NCBI GenBank assembly: GCA_002687115.1
Contig: NYZI01000005.1
Coordinates: forward strand, 1-41,056
From: Cyanobium sp. ARS6
GTDB taxonomy: Bacteria; Cyanobacteriota; Cyanobacteriia; PCC-6307; Cyanobiaceae
Direction: 5' to 3'
Length of the DNA: 41,056 nt
Shown here: piece after piece, positions 36,901 to 41,056 of the stretch
Layout of the letters: every line of letters starts with the position of its first letter
How positions within the stretch are numbered: position 1 is the stretch's first letter
Position numbers and translations under genes: made by a program
Notes under the pieces: model-generated
What the model was told of the DNA's origin: nothing
Databases searched by the model: none
Seen by the model: the letters and a program-made list of their open reading frames with translations, nothing else

Positions 36901-36997
36901 GATCGCGTATCAAACAACACGCATCAAAGGCAAGCCTGCACTGTTATAACGACGGGACTCGAGGGTGCGTTCTGTCAAGTCCGCACCATTCAATGAC

Positions 36998-37639
36998 ATG
37001 GCGCAGGCCGGAACCAATCAGATAACTCCTGCCAGGTCAGTCATCAGGCTGAAAAAATCGAGCCAACATCGAATTATCACGAACGAAAGTGAAAACAGGA
37101 GTCTTCAATTAAGTGTAATCGATGGATTTCTTCGCCTTTATTGCGTGAATGAAAGCGAAAATATCCAAACTGAATCCACACTCGCATTAATCCATGCAGG
37201 CACAAGCTGCTCATTTTCCTGGAACAATCAGCGAAGACTGATGATCGAAGCACTTGAGCCATCAAAAGTTGATTTCAACCCAAAAGACCAAACGGGTGAT
37301 ACCAATTATTTTCTGGAAAATTGGATACTCAATCTTTATGAAATCAAGCAACCCGCAGACAGCCTTGAGCGTTTAATTAAATTGTTATTATTAATTGCAA
37401 AAACAAGAAACATTCAGGATTCCTCCACTGATCAGTCTGTGATCTCAGGGCTGTCCCATAGACGCATCGGCGAAATCATCAGCAGCACCAGACCCACAGT
37501 CAGCAGACACCTGGGATGGATGCAGCGACAGAATCTCATCGACGTGGATGTCGCAACAAAAACCATGCGTCTAAATCTTCTTCAACTGAGAACCAAACAG
37601 GAAGAACTGTTCGCTCAGCCCCGACCGCATTTGCACTGA
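36998..37639 (+). CDS. Crp/Fnr-family transcriptional regulator (divergent)
   Basis: 213 residues from ATG 36998 (a GTG at 36965 is possible). The N-terminal half is a divergent cyclic-nucleotide-like sensor, LQLSVIDGFLRLYCVNESEN to IHAGTSCSFSW. The C-terminal winged HTH is clear: LSHRRIGEIISSTRPTVSRHLGWM followed by QNLIDV, matching LTHxxLAxxIGSTRxTVTRxL of the family. No Fe-S Cys cluster is visible. It stands between the small membrane gene and the ferritin, same strand as the ferritin. Probably a DNA-binding regulator responding to an unknown signal; iron or copper is suggested by the neighbour only. Confidence 0.75.
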   Translation: MAQAGTNQITPARSVIRLKKSSQHRIITNESENRSLQLSVIDGFLRLYCVNESENIQTESTLALIHAGTSCSFSWNNQRRLMIEALEPSKVDFNPKDQTGDTNYFLENWILNLYEIKQPADSLERLIKLLLLIAKTRNIQDSSTDQSVISGLSHRRIGEIISSTRPTVSRHLGWMQRQNLIDVDVATKTMRLNLLQLRTKQEELFAQPRPHLH

Positions 37640-37719
37640 CCGCCTTTCCATTTCGAGCACTTGGATTTCTTGCAACCTTTCTTTTTCTGAGGCTGATGAA
37701 CCGGCACGTTCCAAGCTGC

Positions 37720-37734
37720 TGAGAATGCATCTCA
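37720..37734 (+). promoter_or_regulatory. Fur-like box upstream of ferritin
   Basis: TGAGAATGCATCTCA, with perfect outer arms TGAGA and TCTCA around ATGCA. It lies 87 bp upstream of the ferritin ATG, followed by TTATAC (37735-37740), a possible -10 hexamer. Confidence 0.5.
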
Positions 37735-37821
37735 TTATACAGCGCCGATCAATCAAGACACCAGGACCTATCGAAAGACCGGATAACTCATGTAAATTTG
37801 ATACATAGGCGCCTTGGTTTC

Positions 37822-38397
37822 ATGTTGTCTGACCCCTCAAAGCAGGTTCAACCGCTGAAAGGTCCATCCGGTCGAGCCATGGCCGAATCCATGGACCCGA
37901 GTTTGCTGGAGGGCTTTCAGGCCCACTTCAACATGGAACGCCAGGCCCATGCGACCTATTTCGCCGCTGCCATCTGGATGGGTGAACGGGAATTGCGTGG
38001 ATTCTCAAAGCACTTCAACGATGAAGCCAGGGGAGAGCAACAGCACGCAGCCAAGGTTGCTGACTACCTGATCGCACGCGCACAATCCCCGGAACTGCAG
38101 GCCCTCGAGGCTCCTGATCAGTCCTGGAAGTCAGTGCTCGACGTCACGTGCACCGCATTTCTGACGGAAAGAGATGTAACAACGTCGCTCCAACAACTTT
38201 TAATGGCGGCGGAACAGGCTGGAGACACACGCAGCACCGTGTTCCTCGAAACAATGGTCGAAGCACAGATCAAAGCCGAACATGAAGCTGCTCATCTGCT
38301 TGGACGAACAAAATTCGCTGATGGCCAAGCAGCTGCAGTGCTGATCATTGACAACGAACTGAGAGAGGGAATCGTCCATCCCGCCCAGCTGGAGTGA
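37822..38397 (+). CDS. Ferritin (SynFtn-like)
   Basis: 191 residues from ATG 37822; TTG 37798 is weaker. The four-helix bundle holds the ferroxidase residues: Glu39 in HFNMERQAHATYF, with Tyr46; DEARGEQQH with Glu72 and His75; Glu116 in FLTERDVTT; and Glu147 in VEAQIKAEHE. LLGRTKFADG and LIIDNELREG are typical of cyanobacterial ferritins. It oxidises Fe2+ and stores iron as a 24-mer in the cytoplasm. The N-terminal PSGRAMAESMDP matches the cyanobacterial subgroup. A TGAGAAT box lies upstream, and Crp-type regulator genes stand on both sides. Its stop abuts the stop of the next, convergent gene with no gap. Confidence 0.92.
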   Translation: MLSDPSKQVQPLKGPSGRAMAESMDPSLLEGFQAHFNMERQAHATYFAAAIWMGERELRGFSKHFNDEARGEQQHAAKVADYLIARAQSPELQALEAPDQSWKSVLDVTCTAFLTERDVTTSLQQLLMAAEQAGDTRSTVFLETMVEAQIKAEHEAAHLLGRTKFADGQAAAVLIIDNELREGIVHPAQLE

Positions 38398-38688
38398 TCA
38401 GTTCAGCGAGAAACGACTCTTCAGCAGTGCCCGACGGGTGACTTCACTGACGAAATCCACAGCCACAGGATCGATCAGGGCATCGCGATCCAGTCCTGCG
38501 ATCAACTTCTGGAGTTCTCGGAGATGTCTTTCAATCTGAGCCTGCTCAGTGTGCAGTCGTTTCAACAGGGACTTGCTGAGGCACAGGTTGCATTGCTGAG
38601 TGATCTGACGGCTCCGCCTGGAGCAGCGATCTGCATCACGGCAGAGCGATGTCATGAGATTGCTGCCCTGGCGGGTGATCACAGCCAT
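38398..38688 (-). CDS. Small hypothetical protein coupled to Crp-type regulator
   Basis: 96 residues from ATG 38688, which shares one base with the regulator stop (TGATG). It has a Cys/Arg-rich part LCRDADRCSRRSRQITQQCN and amphipathic helices LLKRLHTEQAQIERHLRELQ and DPVAVDFVSEVTRRALLKSR. Four Cys could bind a metal, an inference. Not recognised. Translational coupling implies it works with the regulator. It converges on the ferritin with zero spacing. Confidence 0.6.
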   Translation of the reverse strand: MAVITRQGSNLMTSLCRDADRCSRRSRQITQQCNLCLSKSLLKRLHTEQAQIERHLRELQKLIAGLDRDALIDPVAVDFVSEVTRRALLKSRFSLN

Positions 38689-39293
38689 CAGAGATGAGTC
38701 AGAGGTGCGGTGCTGATCATGTCGATCGAGAAGTTCATGGTGAATTCCCCACCGGAACAGTTCATCTGATCCACATTTCTCCACTTGGAGACCTGACGTG
38801 TCGTTGTGACGCGTGTGGCTCCGATCAGCTCACCAAGGCGGTCATGGGTCAGGCGGAAGGGCAGCTGGAAGCAATCGCTGCAGCGCTTGCCAAGTCGATT
38901 GACCAGCAGAGCAAAGAGCGCATGAAGCCTCTGTTCAGCCTGGCCGAGGTGACGGATGCGCAGAAGCTGCAGCGTCCATTCATTGACCGCGTCCATACCG
39001 ACCTCATCGTCAGATGAAACGCTGCGGGCCAGGCGAAGGTCTGTGAGAGCTTCAACGCAGATGCCTTCGCTGCAGAGGCGATCTGTTCTGAGGCGATCAC
39101 CGGCCTGGAGAAAAGCGAGGGTCATGCCCTCTGTTTCCTCGCAGGGGCAATAAACGCGGCAGAAGCCTTCGTGGACCTCAAGAATGCTGCCTTGGCCAGC
39201 AGAAGCCGGGTCGATCAACACGGTCTGGTGACGAGGCATCGTCATCAATGCCACGGGAGCATCGGGAAGAAACCGGTAAGCCGAGAGAGTCAT
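38688..39293 (-). CDS. Crp/Fnr-family transcriptional regulator
   Basis: 201 residues, ATG 39293. The sensor half contains GQGSILEVHEGFCRVYCPC and EGMTLAFLQAGDRLRTDRL, a cyclic-nucleotide-fold pattern with several Cys. The linker LHALFALLVNRLGKRCSD leads to the HTH: LTHDRLGELIGATRVTTTRQ, followed by a short wing. The HTH is close to that of NtcA/Crp-type regulators of marine picocyanobacteria. It begins a two-gene operon with the small Cys-rich protein. A TGAGAAT site is 21 bp upstream of its ATG, so it may be controlled by the same metal regulator as its neighbours. Confidence 0.85.
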   Translation of the reverse strand: MTLSAYRFLPDAPVALMTMPRHQTVLIDPASAGQGSILEVHEGFCRVYCPCEETEGMTLAFLQAGDRLRTDRLCSEGICVEALTDLRLARSVSSDDEVGMDAVNEWTLQLLRIRHLGQAEQRLHALFALLVNRLGKRCSDCFQLPFRLTHDRLGELIGATRVTTTRQVSKWRNVDQMNCSGGEFTMNFSIDMISTAPLTHL

Positions 39294-39314
39294 GGACGGA
39301 TAACGTCCTGCTAT

Positions 39315-39329
39315 TGAGAATCGATCTCG
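39315..39329 (-). promoter_or_regulatory. Fur-like box upstream of Crp-type regulator
   Basis: TGAGAATCGATCTCG, nearly identical to the ferritin site (TGAGAATGCATCTCA): 12 of 15 positions. A separate GATTCTCA is at 39362-39369. Confidence 0.45.
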
Positions 39330-39928
39330 ACTCTAGAAGCAAAACTGAGCTTCATGCAAGCGATTCTCAGGAGCAGTAGGGGTTCATTTGAGCCATTTGC
39401 TACCGGAGGTCCCGACAAGACGCCGGCTTTGAAGTAGAGAAGACAACCTCCACAACCGGCCAAATCCCACTTGACAGCTGCAAAAACCGCTATCGAAGCG
39501 ATCGGCGGAACGGCAAGGCAGGTCCGGAGCAGCCAAGAAAATTGCTGTCGATCAGCCGTAGCACCTCGTTACATATGGGCTCCGTGCGTCCGCAAATCGC
39601 AATCAGCGCCTATGCCAGCTCAGGCCCAGGCCTCAACCATCAAGCCCTGGAGCTTTCCCAAAAAACACTGACCGGCAGCTGCTGAACAGAGATCCGCCGG
39701 TCAAGCAGGAACTTCATGATTGAGAGAAATGATGTCTTGAACGAAAGCAGCCAGACTGAAATTCAGAACGAAGGCAAAGCCCTAACAACAACGGGATCAC
39801 CAACTCAAAAAGATCAATACATTTGATACTGGAACTGCAAAGGGTGAATTTCGCTACGTGCAGATGTTGAGCTTGGATCCGCACTGATTCATGAGCACAA
39901 GTAGACATATTCCATCAAATCCAGGTTT
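39330..39928. other. Intergenic, no gene recognised
   Basis: About 600 bases. Open frames here (for example from 39471) have low-complexity or shadow-like products. It includes the inverted TGAGAATC/GATTCTCA pair (39315 and 39362), which may extend the control region of the regulator gene. Confidence 0.35.
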
Positions 39929-40132
39929 ATGGATCTGCCGGAACAGTGCCATCACGGATGCCGCAGAGCCCAGGCAGCTGCACTCCAGAACTGGTGCATG
40001 GGTCAACTCTCAAAGCTCACTCTTCAGGGGCGAGAAAATGATGCCCGAGCATTAACACAGGAGCATCTTGAAACCTTGATCAAAATCGATATCAGCACAA
40101 TTATGTGGATGCAAATCAAGAAAGTGGGCTGA
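39929..40132 (+). CDS. Small hypothetical protein
   Basis: 67 residues from ATG 39929. It has HHGCRRAQAAALQNWCMGQL, a His/Cys-rich start, and EHLETLIKIDISTIMWMQIK, an amphipathic helix. There are two Cys and two His in the first 23 residues. No family is recognised and no good ribosome site is present. It is the only coherent frame in the area. Confidence 0.35.
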   Translation: MDLPEQCHHGCRRAQAAALQNWCMGQLSKLTLQGRENDARALTQEHLETLIKIDISTIMWMQIKKVG

Positions 40133-40330
40133 ACAAGCTGATCGTTTTAAATCAGAAAATCGGTGTCAATGTCAACTCAATACCACCTATGAATAATGAT
40201 ATTTTAAACATCCAACGCTGTTGAAATCAATGTAGACCAGTTCAATTCCGATCGGTGTCATGCCAACAGCAACAATACAAGTATTGATAGTGCTCAGATC
40301 TGCAGGAGGATCTCACAATAAATAAACGAA

Positions 40331-40357
40331 CCTGCTGCAACTCAGAGTTGCAGCAGG
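40331..40357 (-). terminator. Terminator of the outer-membrane protein gene
   Basis: CCTGCTGCAAC / GTTGCAGCAGG, a perfect 11-bp stem with loop TCAGA. On the minus strand it is followed by TTCGTTTATTTATT. It is 66 bp past the stop of the barrel gene. Confidence 0.75.
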
Positions 40358-40422
40358 CAGTGTTAAAAACCGAGCCAGTCAAGATTGTCTGAACAGGTGA
40401 TGAGCAGACGATCTGCAGCCGA

Positions 40423-41055
40423 TCAGAACGAAAAGGTCACGCCAGTGCCGATGTGGTGGTTCCAGCCCTTGCCACCCTCTGAGCCCCAATCTTCAGAGCT
40501 GTAGACAGGTTCCCAGTGAGCAAACAGAGCAATGGTGTCCGTGATCGGATATTCAAGCTCAAGCTCAGCGCCCCAGTCGGTGCGGGAAGAGAGACCTGAA
40601 TAGCTGCCTGGCACATAGAAACGAGGTCCACCAGACAGTGTGATATTCAGCAGGTCAACGTTGAAACCAAATCCAGGCCAGACATCGGTGTAGTTGCCGA
40701 TATAGGTGCTGTCGGATTCCCATCCGGTTCTGTTTTCAACGGAGATGAAAACGCCGTCGATCACATCTTCTAATCCATCACCCAGGGCAAAATTCACATC
40801 GCCGTCACCAAAGGCGTATGTGATGTTCACACCCACTTCGTTCTTAAGACCTTCCCCGAACTCTTCTCCGGGACCTGTCACGTAGTAAGGCATCCAGGCA
40901 ACCTGGAAAGCCAGCTTTTCATTGGGCTGATAGCGGGCAGCCAGATAACCACGAACATCGGTGCGCTTGAACGGTGCGCCTGATCCATGCGCATGACCAT
41001 GGTGGTCGTCATGGCCGTGGTCAGCATGGTCGCCATGGTCATCGTGATCGTCATG
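40423..41055 (-). CDS. Outer-membrane beta-barrel protein with His/Asp-rich loop (partial)
   Basis: The gene starts beyond the right edge; 210 codons are visible, ending HIGTGVTFSF, the final Phe typical of outer-membrane barrels. The first visible residues are a His/Asp run (10 His and 8 Asp in 23 residues, 40987-41055), then GSGAPFKRTDVRGYLAARYQ. The rest alternates amphipathic strands (KLAFQVAWMPYYVTG, VGVNITYAFGDGDVNFAL, GPRFYVPGSYSG, WGAELELEYPITDTIALFAHW). The His/Asp loop should face outside and bind Zn, Ni, Cu or Fe. The family is not named; it resembles putative porins. A terminator follows. The metal genes nearby support a role in metal capture or tolerance. Confidence 0.75.
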   Translation of the reverse strand, partial: HDDHDDHGDHADHGHDDHHGHAHGSGAPFKRTDVRGYLAARYQPNEKLAFQVAWMPYYVTGPGEEFGEGLKNEVGVNITYAFGDGDVNFALGDGLEDVIDGVFISVENRTGWESDSTYIGNYTDVWPGFGFNVDLLNITLSGGPRFYVPGSYSGLSSRTDWGAELELEYPITDTIALFAHWEPVYSSEDWGSEGGKGWNHHIGTGVTFSF

Positions 41056-41056
41056 G

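Noticed and set aside
39471-39671. 66-codon frame with TTG start
   Set aside because: No ribosome site; low-complexity Ala/Ser/Pro composition.

Overview
The window looks like a stretch of a marine picocyanobacterial chromosome, most likely Synechococcus of the marine subcluster. This rests on protein families recognised by eye: a matrixin protease with the RTX-type C-terminus common in marine Synechococcus, a DUF3721 small protein, a CAAD-domain membrane protein, a SynFtn-like ferritin, an HME-type RND pump, a cyanobacterial metallophosphoesterase remnant and many small picocyanobacterial hypotheticals. Base composition is moderate, with AT-rich patches between genes. I saw no tRNA, rRNA, transposase, integrase or CRISPR array, and could run no search.

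Layout. 1-2.3 kb: tail of a DUF1214-type protein, a decayed metallophosphoesterase, and a class A/PAP2 acid phosphatase broken by one in-frame TAA. 2.3-6.6 kb: SDR oxidoreductase, ChaA-like cation/proton antiporter, and a two-gene formaldehyde-detoxification operon (glutathione-dependent formaldehyde dehydrogenase and S-formylglutathione hydrolase). 6.6-9.3 kb: AT-rich spacer, then a secreted M10 protease gene with an apparent A-run frameshift and an in-frame TAG. 9.8-12.6 kb: decarboxylase-type amidohydrolase converging on a ThDP-dependent 2-keto acid decarboxylase. 12.9-15 kb: small hypothetical genes in loose spacing. 15.4-24.8 kb: two MFS transporters flanking a compact minus-strand operon (methyltransferase, FAD reductase, type III polyketide synthase), a sulfatase with its formylglycine-generating enzyme, and a saccharopine-dehydrogenase-like reductase.

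24.8-41 kb is dominated by metal handling. It holds an HME-RND efflux pump with a very short adaptor-like partner, a divergent DUF3721/PepSY pair, a ZIP transporter, a ferritin between two Crp/Fnr-type regulators, and at the right edge an outer-membrane barrel with a His/Asp-rich loop. Interleaved are an intact class A acid phosphatase, an alpha/beta hydrolase, a CAAD protein, OsmC, RsmE, an amidase-like protein and several coupled pairs of hypotheticals.

The most interesting pattern is regulatory. Near-palindromic 15-bp sites built on TGAGAAT lie upstream of the adaptor/RND operon, the ZIP gene, the ferritin and the second Crp-type regulator. They resemble Fur/Zur boxes and suggest one local metal regulon. 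Also notable are the mini-adaptor, three 17-bp direct repeats upstream of the first Crp-type gene, and three damaged genes in the first 9.3 kb.
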